Source: Planctomycetaceae bacterium
Lineage (GTDB): Bacteria; Planctomycetota; Planctomycetia; Pirellulales; Pirellulaceae
Assembly: GCA_005773145.1 (NCBI GenBank)
Contig: SXHS01000359.1
Coordinates: 1-9,765, forward strand
Length of the DNA: 9,765 nucleotides
Direction: 5' to 3'
Below are positions 1 to 5,680 of this stretch, in pieces. Within the stretch, counting starts at the first letter, position 1; each line of letters opens with the position of its first letter. The notes beneath the pieces were generated by a model that worked only from the letters and a program-made list of their open reading frames with translations, had not been told where the DNA came from and ran no database searches. A program made the translations under genes and the position numbers.

Positions 1-2
1 CA

Positions 3-299
3 GCCTGGACCAAGTGGCTTCCTGCAGCCGAATCCACCGCACCGGTTTTCCAATCGCTGATTGCGCGGAACGAATCGACCAAAGACGATCCGCAGCGTTC
101 AGACGTGCATGCAACCGCAGAAAGAGACGCTCGGGCATTGGCGGGAGATACCTTGTCCGAACCGCTGGCCGATTCGGCCAAAGCCCATTCAATCAAGCCG
201 AGTCCCGTTTCGCCCAAGCCCCTCAAGGCCGTAGCGTATTTGCTCGTGGGGATCCTGATCGTGGTTGCCGGTGTGACGGTCTATCTCCGCCGCGAGTGA
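3..299 (+). CDS. 3' end of a gene for a protein with a C-terminal membrane anchor (5' partial)
   Basis: The reading frame is open from base 3 to a TGA at 297-299, giving 98 visible residues. The first part is hydrophilic, with no domain I recognise. The last ~23 residues form one clear hydrophobic segment (AVAYLLVGILIVVAGVTVYL) followed by RRE at the very C terminus. A single terminal helix with a positive tip suggests a tail-anchored or C-terminally anchored protein with most of its mass outside the membrane; that topology is inferred. An internal GTG at 105 could be read as a start, but it has no Shine-Dalgarno sequence and the frame stays open upstream, so the gene most likely begins before the window. 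The function is unknown. It converges on the methyltransferase gene, with 69 bp between the two stops. Confidence 0.6.
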   Translation, partial: AWTKWLPAAESTAPVFQSLIARNESTKDDPQRSDVHATAERDARALAGDTLSEPLADSAKAHSIKPSPVSPKPLKAVAYLLVGILIVVAGVTVYLRRE

Positions 300-368
300 A
301 ACGACGGTCCGCGTTCTACCCGTCCAGTGCAGCACAATCGGTGCGGTGGTGTGCCGCCCCGTTAAGCC

Positions 369-2135
369 TCACACGGCGGCGAGGATTTCCGCGTTGAGCA
401 GTGGCTTGTACCGCCCTACCAAGATGCTCTGGTAGGCGACCAGGTCAGTGGAATTGGATTTTGATGTGAAGAGACGGACGGTCAGTGATTCGAGCGAGCA
501 GCCATATTTTGAGCAAAACGGTGCCCAGGCCTTCTGGGCACCCTCGCGGCCAAATTGAACATCAAAGCGATCTTTAAGATTCAGGGCCCCGCCGACATAC
601 AGTTTCGGCTCGAGGTCGGGGCTTTCGACTAGATACACGCCGGCTTCCTCAGGCGCGTGATTCCACGCATCTTCAAAGGCATTCTGCGTCTGTTCAAACC
701 GATTGGGGGTCAAGAGGGCGGCACGCGTGCGGGCATCCCGGGCCAACTTCCGCAGCTTGAGGGCCGCCCAGCGGTATTCCAGCGGCTCAAACCCAGGAGC
801 CAGGCGGTGGGCGACTTGGTCGAATTGCGCAGCAAGTTGCGGGTCACACAATATATCATCCAGACTTGCGGCGCCGTCCTTGACGAGCAAATTCCAGGCG
901 ATCTCGCTGGCAAACAAGAATCGGTCGCACGCATTCCAGTCGATGTCGGTTCGGCGCGAGGTGGGAATGTCGGCGAGTTGCCCGCGCTTTCGCAGGTTGA
1001 AGAGTTGGCGATTCCAACTGCCGGGTTCGCCCGGCAATCCCAGCTGGCGACATTGTTCGCTCAGGGCAGCGCTTAATCTTGGGTCGGCGACGACCCGATC
1101 GAGCGAATATCCGTCGTTGACCGTGCGAAACGCTTGAACGAGTCCTTTTTCAAACAGTGCGCGGGATCGAGCCAGCTCATGATCCGTGGGAATGGGCTGA
1201 GCCTCAGTTGTTACGACTTTTCGGCGACCGCGCTTCCCCGGTGCGTCCGCAAGCGATTTGCCATGGCGAGTGAGAGGCGCGCTCACCAACGGTTCAGGCG
1301 CCCCATCGAGACGGTCGCCAGTCGCGACCTGAGCCAGCCGCTCCGCACCGCGCGCGGCGTATTCTGGGGAGAGCTCAAATCCCACGAAGTTGCGTCCCAG
1401 CTTCTTGGCGACAACCAACGTGCTGGCACTTCCGGAAAACGGATCGAGGACCATCTCCCGCTCGGACGAGCAAACGCGAATGATGCGGCCCAACAATTGT
1501 TCCGGCATCTGGCAACCATGAAATCCCGCTCGCTCCTTGAACGTACCCGCCACGCGGGGAAAGTACCAGGTATCTTCCTCGGCAGTGAAGCAATCTTGCA
1601 GGTCTTGCGGCCGGAGAATCCAGGTATCATCGGGGAGCCGGCCGGTGGGGTTGCTGCGGTTGTCCGCGTATACCAATTGCCTCGCCGAGTAGACTCGGTT
1701 ATCGAGATCATCCGCTCGGAACGTAAATCTCTGCGGATCCTTGACGAAATGAAATAGGTGCGTGTGAGATCGGCTGAATTTTTGCTTGCAATTCACTCCG
1801 AACGTGTAGTACCAGATAACCCAGCTGCGACAATGAAACCCCAGTTCCTGACTGACAATCTTGAGTTCAGCCGCGTAGTCGTCGCCAATGGCCAACCAGA
1901 ACGTGCCGTCGGGCTTGAGTACGCGATGCACCGCGGCGATCCATTGCCGCGACCATTGCAGGTACTCATCCCGCTCTTGGCAATCATTGTAAACATCGTA
2001 CTTGTAGCCAATATTAAAGGGCGGATCGGCAAATACCAGGTCGACACAGCCGCCGGGTAGCGTTGCCATGCCGGCCAGGCAGTCGGTTTGGTGTACGCGA
2101 TTGAGCTGCTCAGCGGGAATCGTTCTGAGAACCAT
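369..2135 (-). CDS. Beta-class DNA methyltransferase (probably adenine-N6) fused to a tandem repeat and a GIY-YIG-like domain
   Basis: 588 residues. The N-terminal ~270 residues are an N6/N4 DNA methyltransferase. Catalytic motif IV is DPPFN at residues 37-41 and comes before the SAM-binding motif I (LDPFSGSAST, 230-239) and the following GFELS (252-256). This IV-then-I order defines the beta class (CcrM/HinfI type). DPPF favours adenine-N6 over cytosine-N4, whose motif is usually SPPY. The target-recognition region should lie at about 115-205. A basic linker (KRGRRK, 301-306) leads to two similar ~57-residue segments, 331-387 and 409-466, offset by 80 residues. A C-terminal GIY-YIG-like module follows (~496-582): GVY 499-501, YVG 513-515, Arg523, Asn581, but Gln569 where the catalytic Glu is expected. 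I chose the ATG at 2135 over an upstream TTG at 2159 because GAGG lies 9 nt before it (2145-2148). No cognate endonuclease gene is adjacent. The methyltransferase call is firm; sequence specificity cannot be read from the sequence. Confidence 0.9.
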   Translation of the reverse strand: MVLRTIPAEQLNRVHQTDCLAGMATLPGGCVDLVFADPPFNIGYKYDVYNDCQERDEYLQWSRQWIAAVHRVLKPDGTFWLAIGDDYAAELKIVSQELGFHCRSWVIWYYTFGVNCKQKFSRSHTHLFHFVKDPQRFTFRADDLDNRVYSARQLVYADNRSNPTGRLPDDTWILRPQDLQDCFTAEEDTWYFPRVAGTFKERAGFHGCQMPEQLLGRIIRVCSSEREMVLDPFSGSASTLVVAKKLGRNFVGFELSPEYAARGAERLAQVATGDRLDGAPEPLVSAPLTRHGKSLADAPGKRGRRKVVTTEAQPIPTDHELARSRALFEKGLVQAFRTVNDGYSLDRVVADPRLSAALSEQCRQLGLPGEPGSWNRQLFNLRKRGQLADIPTSRRTDIDWNACDRFLFASEIAWNLLVKDGAASLDDILCDPQLAAQFDQVAHRLAPGFEPLEYRWAALKLRKLARDARTRAALLTPNRFEQTQNAFEDAWNHAPEEAGVYLVESPDLEPKLYVGGALNLKDRFDVQFGREGAQKAWAPFCSKYGCSLESLTVRLFTSKSNSTDLVAYQSILVGRYKPLLNAEILAAV

Positions 2136-2157
2136 GAGAAGACGCCTCAGCTTTAGC

Positions 2158-2172
2158 AATCACCATGTGATT
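2158..2172. promoter_or_regulatory. 15-bp palindrome in the methyltransferase leader (possible operator)
   Basis: AATCACCATGTGATT is a perfect 6-bp inverted repeat (AATCAC/GTGATT) around a CAT centre. It lies between the predicted methyltransferase promoter and its start codon, about 22 bp upstream of the ATG at 2135. Its position and symmetry fit a dimeric repressor site, but a chance palindrome of this length cannot be excluded from one sequence. Confidence 0.3.
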
Positions 2173-2213
2173 AGACTTGGGTCGTTTTCCAAACATCGCC
2201 ATACAGAGAGATA

Positions 2214-2242
2214 TTTATACCGCATGCCTTGAGGGGGCGCAA
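2214..2242 (-). promoter_or_regulatory. Candidate sigma-70 type promoter of the methyltransferase gene
   Basis: On the minus strand a TATAAA -10 box (plus-strand 2214-2219, 5 of 6 consensus bases) lies exactly 17 bp from a weak TTGCGC -35 box (2237-2242). Transcription would start near 2207, leaving a leader of about 70 nt before the ATG at 2135. This sits in an AT-rich patch within otherwise GC-rich DNA. It is a prediction from spacing and consensus only. Confidence 0.45.
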
Positions 2243-2284
2243 TGGGAGACCTTCCTATGAGGCCAATTGCTGTCTGGACGGACG

Positions 2285-2293
2285 TGGTACGAT
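2285..2293 (+). promoter_or_regulatory. Candidate extended -10 promoter of the hydrolase gene
   Basis: TGGTACGAT has the form of an extended -10 element (TG, one base, then TACGAT, 4 of 6 bases of TATAAT). A poor TTGCTG at 2267-2272 is the only -35-like sequence and is spaced 15 bp away. Transcription would begin near 2300, about 40 nt before the GTG start at 2343. Weak evidence. Confidence 0.3.
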
Positions 2294-2342
2294 AGGGACC
2301 GATAAGGCGGCATCGATCTGGCACATCAAGAGGGTCAATATC

Positions 2343-4334
2343 GTGAATTTCAAGATGCTGTTTCGACAGAAATTCGCTGGTGTCATCGTCGGAATACTGG
2401 CAATCGATCTGGTTTGCCAGAGCATGGCGGTCATGGCGGACGAACCGACCGCCATGACGGTCGAACAGCGGTCCGCGTGGCAGGCGCGTATCGATTCATT
2501 GCGGGGGGAGCTGAAGTCGATCTCCGGCGAGCATGTCGTCGACGCTGAGGTGTTTCTCAAGGGGCTAGAGTGGGCGCTCCGCTACGATGAAAAATTCTCT
2601 GCGGCCGACCTGCAGACGCTGGAATGGGCCCTGGAGGAGGGGCGGGCGCGGATGGCTGCGCTGGTCGAGAAACGGCCGAATGCCACGGAGCGCCCTGGGG
2701 CCATCGTCCGGGGTTATCGGTCGCAGTTGGATCAATCGGTTCAGCCCTATGGCGTGATCGTGCCCGACACATACGATCCCAAAACCCCGATGCGATTGGA
2801 TGTCGTGTTGCACGGCAGCACACGCCCTGTGGGCATGGCCGAATTACGCTTCATGAAACGATTCGACCCCAAGGCGTATCAGGAAGCGGGCCAAGCGTCA
2901 CCGTTCTTGGAATTGCACCCCTTGGGTCGGGTCGAGAATTGTTATCGATGGGCGGGTGAGACCGATGTATTTGAGGCGATCGAGGACGTTTGCCGTCGCT
3001 ACGCCGTGGATCGCAGCCGTATCGTGCTACGGGGCATGTCGATGGGCGCATCGGGTACCTGGCACTTGGGATTGCAATACCCCGACCGGTTTGCGGCCAT
3101 CGGCCCTTATTGTGGATACGTGGATACCCATCGATTTTCTGCAACCCCTTATCCTAACTTCGTGAAAGTAGGCCCGCTCCCCGAGCATCAAGAGGCCGCG
3201 CTGCATATGTTGGATGCCGTCGACTACGCGGCAAATGCCAAAATGGTGCCGGCCATCGCCTGTATGGGAGAAAAGGATCCCTTCTTCGAGGCACACGTGA
3301 TCATGGGGGAGGCAATGGCCCGTGAAGGGCTAAAAATGGTGAACCTGATTTCCCCCGGAACCGCGCATCAGGTGGATCCGGTGGTGCATGCCGAGCAATT
3401 GCGACGCATTGCGGAACACGTCGCCGCCGGACAGCCTCGGGCGCCGCTAAAAGTGGAATTCGTTACCTGGACGCTCAAGGTCTCAAACTGCTACTGGATT
3501 CAGGTATTGGGGCTGGAGCAACACTATCATCGGGCTGATATCTCCGCGCGATTTGTCGGCGATCGGGTGATCGTCGACAAACTGAAGAACATTGTGCGTT
3601 TCGCGATTCGCGCGGGGCGGACGCCACAGACTCCGCGGTCGGTGCAACTCGAGGACACGGTGCTTGATATCCCCAGTCCTGGCGGTGATCCGGGTGACAT
3701 TGTGTTGGAGCGGGTGGACGGCCAATGGCACGTGGCTGCTCCAGATGAACACCGTAAGGTCCGAGGCAAAACGGCCGGACTGCAGGGGCCGATTGATGAT
3801 GCCTTCACGACGCCATTTCTTTGCGTACGTGGTACGGATCAACCGTGGAACGGTCTGCCCCATCGCTATGCCATGGCCAGTCTGCAGCGATTCGCGGAGG
3901 ATTGGCGACAATACTTTCGCGGGGAACTGCCGATTAAGAATGACACAGACGTTACTCCGGACGACATCCAGACGAAGAATTTGATCTTGTTCGGTGACCC
4001 CGGAAGCAATCGCTGGATCGCCAAAGTGCTCCCCGATCTGCCCGTTCGTTGGACGGAGCAAGAGCTTCGGATGGGGGAGCGCGCGTACGCAGCCAACAGC
4101 CATGCGCCCGTGCTGATCGCCCCCAACCCGCTCCCCGGTGCCTCGGGCCGCTATGTTGTGCTGAACAGTGGGCACACGTTCCATGGAACTGAATTGGGAC
4201 GCATCAACTACCTGCTCTTTCCCCGTTGGGGAGACTGGGCCATCATGCGACTGGAACCATCGCGCGCCGATGCCCTGGATGACAACGTCCAGGCCGTGGG
4301 CTACTTCGCAGAAGACTGGTCACTCGGCAAGTGA
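2343..4334 (+). CDS. Secreted alpha/beta-hydrolase, prolyl-oligopeptidase/esterase type, with a long C-terminal extension
   Basis: 663 residues from a GTG at 2343. I chose this start because GAGGG (2330-2334) lies 8 nt upstream and because it yields a clean signal peptide: a basic start (MNFKMLFRQKF), a hydrophobic core to about residue 28 and a likely cleavage after AVMA at 32. Residues 33-118 look helical. The hydrolase core spans ~120-360. It has an LHG strand-turn (156-158), the nucleophile elbow GMSMG with Ser233 (231-235), a likely acid at Asp312 (GEKDP) and a likely base at His342 (GTAHQ). This is the Ser-Asp-His arrangement of esterase D/S9-peptidase relatives. Residues ~363-663 are not catalytic core; they contain WTLKVSNCYWIQV near the start and LILFGDPGSNRWI further on, and resemble extensions on other planctomycete hydrolases as I recall them. 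The enzyme probably acts outside the cytoplasm on an ester, peptide or polysaccharide-linked acyl substrate; the exact substrate is unknown. It is transcribed divergently from the methyltransferase. Confidence 0.85.
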   Translation: MNFKMLFRQKFAGVIVGILAIDLVCQSMAVMADEPTAMTVEQRSAWQARIDSLRGELKSISGEHVVDAEVFLKGLEWALRYDEKFSAADLQTLEWALEEGRARMAALVEKRPNATERPGAIVRGYRSQLDQSVQPYGVIVPDTYDPKTPMRLDVVLHGSTRPVGMAELRFMKRFDPKAYQEAGQASPFLELHPLGRVENCYRWAGETDVFEAIEDVCRRYAVDRSRIVLRGMSMGASGTWHLGLQYPDRFAAIGPYCGYVDTHRFSATPYPNFVKVGPLPEHQEAALHMLDAVDYAANAKMVPAIACMGEKDPFFEAHVIMGEAMAREGLKMVNLISPGTAHQVDPVVHAEQLRRIAEHVAAGQPRAPLKVEFVTWTLKVSNCYWIQVLGLEQHYHRADISARFVGDRVIVDKLKNIVRFAIRAGRTPQTPRSVQLEDTVLDIPSPGGDPGDIVLERVDGQWHVAAPDEHRKVRGKTAGLQGPIDDAFTTPFLCVRGTDQPWNGLPHRYAMASLQRFAEDWRQYFRGELPIKNDTDVTPDDIQTKNLILFGDPGSNRWIAKVLPDLPVRWTEQELRMGERAYAANSHAPVLIAPNPLPGASGRYVVLNSGHTFHGTELGRINYLLFPRWGDWAIMRLEPSRADALDDNVQAVGYFAEDWSLGK

Positions 4335-4405
4335 TTCCGGCCTTGCGGGGACACAAGAAGCCCCAAACCGCGTACCGAGCCCATCTCCTAAGTATTGCTG
4401 CCTCC

Positions 4406-4484
4406 CCTTGGCGTACTCCGCGCCTTGGCGGTTACTGCCCTGCCGCAGGGATATTCAACCGCAAAGGCGCCAAGGACGCAAAAA
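4406..4484. repeat. Nested palindromic repeat element downstream of the hydrolase
   Basis: An imperfect 28-bp inverted repeat has arms at 4406-4433 and 4457-4484 that match at about 21 of 28 positions, best at AACCGC and AAGGCGC. The spacer contains a second perfect hairpin, CCCTG-CCG-CAGGG (4438-4450). The right arm belongs to the type of short repeat (CGCAAAGGCGC followed by CAAGGACGC) that I remember as recurrent between planctomycete and verrucomicrobial genes; that recollection is unverified. As RNA it would fold into a long hairpin and could end hydrolase transcription, though no U-run directly follows. Confidence 0.6.
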
Positions 4485-4501
4485 ATCTTTTCTTGGTGAC
4501 C

Positions 4502-4530
4502 TTGACACCCGTTCACGTGTCCACTACTAT
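4502..4530 (+). promoter_or_regulatory. Near-consensus sigma-70 type promoter of the small exported-protein gene
   Basis: A perfect TTGACA -35 box (4502-4507) is separated by exactly 17 bp from a TACTAT -10 box (4525-4530, 4 of 6 consensus bases). An alternative -10, TATACA, lies at 4528-4533. The start of transcription would fall near 4537, giving a leader of about 75 nt. A TGAAT-GCC-ATTCA palindrome (4536-4548) overlaps the predicted start and could be an operator. This is the best-looking promoter in the window. Confidence 0.6.
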
Positions 4531-4612
4531 ACACCTGAATGCCATTCAATGACAACCAGGGCTGTGGGTAATATGTCGACCAATGGCAAGCGATCACAAA
4601 AGGAGTGAAGCG

Positions 4613-5230
4613 ATGAACGGGACGAATTGGGTCATGAATTCGTGCGGATGGACTGGGGAACGCGGTGGTCGGATGACAAGTATGGTCCGGTGCTGGATGG
4701 CCGTTTGTCTCGTCCTATGCCTGGGAGCGGCGGGACTGGGTGCGCGAGCCAACGGGCAAGCCGTGGTGGTTCAGACGCCTCCAAGTGGGTGCGTCGATAA
4801 GTCCCAATCGCCGGCAGCGGTGGCGACGCTACACCCCGCTGCGAAAATGGGAATGCCGCCCATGCAATCGGCTGCACCCTGCACGGAGGATCCGACTGTG
4901 GGGGCTATGGCGGCCGCCGCAGAATCGACGGTCGACCAAGATTCCGTGGAGCCCAAACGTAAGGCAACGGAAAAAGACGCGAAAGGGACAAGTCGGGGCG
5001 CGAGGACGGGGGACGAGCCAACTCCCCGGGCGAATTCGCAACGACGCCAACGGGATGTGAGGGAGGCGAAGGGAGCACGTGGTAGTGCCAAAACTGGAGT
5101 GGTAAGGAGCAAGCGAGGGGAGGCGAAGGGGAAGGACAAGGCGGCCAAGACCAAGACGATGAAAATCAAATCGACGAAGGTCAAGTTGTTATCCCCGAAA
5201 CGGGAGTCGTCCAAGACGAGGGCCAAGTAA
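4613..5230 (+). CDS. Small exported protein with a lysine/arginine-rich low-complexity tail
   Basis: 205 residues from the ATG at 4613, chosen because AGGAG (4601-4605) lies 7 nt upstream; an in-frame ATG at 4583 has no such site. A hydrophobic segment at about 28-44 (WMAVCLVLCLGAAGLGA) followed by ARANGQA looks like a signal peptide, with cleavage after Ala46 or Ala50. The leader before it is unusually long, so a later start at Met21 (4673), which gives a more typical signal peptide, remains possible. Residues ~51-110 are Ala/Pro-rich with two cysteines (60 and 90). Residues ~114-205 are strongly basic and low in complexity, ending in Lys/Thr/Ser/Arg-rich sequence without predicted structure. 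I recognise no family. Such a tail could bind acidic polymers such as nucleic acid, polysaccharide or phosphate-rich wall material; that is conjecture. It has its own predicted promoter and appears monocistronic. Confidence 0.65.
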   Translation: MNGTNWVMNSCGWTGERGGRMTSMVRCWMAVCLVLCLGAAGLGARANGQAVVVQTPPSGCVDKSQSPAAVATLHPAAKMGMPPMQSAAPCTEDPTVGAMAAAAESTVDQDSVEPKRKATEKDAKGTSRGARTGDEPTPRANSQRRQRDVREAKGARGSAKTGVVRSKRGEAKGKDKAAKTKTMKIKSTKVKLLSPKRESSKTRAK

Positions 5231-5390
5231 CCGCGACGACGTCGTAGCGACTAAGAAGGTGACACCGTTGCCGGTTGGCAGGGTGTGCTCCTGGGTTGGT
5301 GGTCCGGGGGAGCGTCGTCCCTACCACGACCTTCCCCGGGCTCCGCCCGATGGACGCCAAATGCCTCTGGCAAACGCCGCGCGGGGCGAT

Positions 5391-5452
5391 GGATCGCAGT
5401 CGATGGATCGCAGTCGACGGATCGCAGTCGGTGGATCGTAGTCGACGGATCA
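5391..5452. repeat. Tandem array of a 14-bp unit, four full copies plus a partial
   Basis: The unit is GGATCGCAGTCGAT. Full copies start at 5391, 5405, 5419 and 5433, and a six-base partial copy starts at 5447. They differ at only a few positions: the last two bases vary (AT, AC, GT, AC), and copy 4 has T for C inside GATCGC. Every copy carries a GATC, so five GATC sites recur exactly every 14 bp (5392 to 5448). The period is not a multiple of three, which argues against a coding origin. There are no spacers, so it is not a CRISPR array. Confidence 0.9.
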
Positions 5453-5459
5453 TGGGTGC

Positions 5460-5482
5460 CACGGGCGGCTTGTCCGCCCGTG
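5460..5482. repeat. Perfect 9-bp stem-loop, probable dispersed palindromic repeat
   Basis: CACGGGCGG (5460-5468) pairs perfectly with CCGCCCGTG (5474-5482) around a 5-nt loop CTTGT. It directly follows the 14-bp array. The stem is GC-rich enough to block or end transcription from either side, but neither side has a U-run. I recall similar GGGTGCCACGG-type hairpins as frequent between planctomycete genes; this was not checked. Confidence 0.6.
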
Positions 5483-5557
5483 CATGTGTGGCGCGAGTGA
5501 CGTTCGAATTTGGCCGGAATACGCCCCGAAGGGCAACGCCGTGAAAGATTTTTACCG

Positions 5558-5675
5558 CTCGTTTCCAAGATCCCGCCTGGGAACTAGAGAGAACTACAAG
5601 CACGAAGCGCAAGCGAGTGAGTCCCACGCAACTGAGGGATATGTGGTACGATAAAGAGCCTTGCCTGGGAACGAG
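5558..5675. repeat. Composite intergenic element bounded by inverted CTCGTTCCCAGG-type ends
   Basis: The left end CTCGTTTCCAAG (5558-5569) is the inverted match, 10 of 12 bases, of the right end CCTGGGAACGAG (5664-5675). GCCTGGGAAC also occurs as an exact direct repeat at 5575-5584 and 5663-5672. The left end by itself forms a small hairpin with 5576-5584. Between the ends lies AAGCGCAAGCGAGTGAGT (5605-5622), part of a motif I remember as repeated in planctomycete genomes. No open reading frame fits inside, so it could be a short non-autonomous repeat or several repeats that happen to be stacked. Confidence 0.5.
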
Positions 5676-5680
5676 GCAGG
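5659..5680 (-). terminator. Stem-loop directly after the antiporter stop codon
   Basis: TGCCT (5662-5666) pairs with AGGCA (5674-5678) around a 7-nt loop, with one or two further CC/GG pairs outside. It begins right after the TAA stop of the antiporter gene on the minus strand. Only a short CTCTTTA follows it, so it is a weak candidate for an intrinsic terminator. The same bases form the right end of the composite repeat. Confidence 0.35.

Larger units (their letters stand above)
5231..5680. other. 450-bp convergent intergenic region built of repeats, no convincing gene
   Basis: The region lies between the stop of the plus-strand small exported-protein gene and the stop of the minus-strand antiporter gene. 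Minus-strand frames here are open for 105 and 176 codons, but they run through the tandem array and stem-loops and give no recognisable protein, so I do not call a gene. From left to right it holds a short ACGACGTCGT palindrome (5236-5245), a GC-rich stretch with partial self-complementarity (5285-5340), a 14-bp tandem array (5391-5452), a perfect hairpin (5460-5482) and a composite inverted-repeat element (5558-5680). Confidence 0.7.

Noticed and set aside
1134..1757. 207-codon plus-strand frame opposite the methyltransferase
   Set aside because: It lies entirely over the conserved motif I and target-recognition part of the methyltransferase and shows no family motif.
369..2135. Active type II restriction-modification system
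   Set aside because: No endonuclease gene adjoins the methyltransferase in the window, and the fused GIY-YIG domain lacks the expected catalytic Glu, so restriction activity cannot be supported.
2136..2159. Upstream TTG start (2159) for the methyltransferase
   Set aside because: It adds eight residues without a Shine-Dalgarno site, whereas the ATG at 2135 has GAGG 9 nt upstream.
2229..2342. Upstream TTG start (2229) for the hydrolase
   Set aside because: It would put 38 polar residues before the signal peptide. The GTG at 2343 has GAGGG 8 nt upstream and begins the signal peptide properly.
3483..4184. 233-codon minus-strand frame opposite the hydrolase C-terminal region
   Set aside because: The sense frame is continuous with a signal peptide and catalytic triad, and the antisense protein shows no recognisable features.
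4771..5226. 151-codon minus-strand frame opposite the small exported-protein gene
   Set aside because: It is the complement of the Lys/Arg-rich coding sequence. The plus-strand frame has a promoter, Shine-Dalgarno site and signal peptide; the minus-strand frame has none of these.
5391..5452. CRISPR array
   Set aside because: The 14-bp units abut directly with no spacers, are too short for CRISPR repeats, and no cas gene is present.
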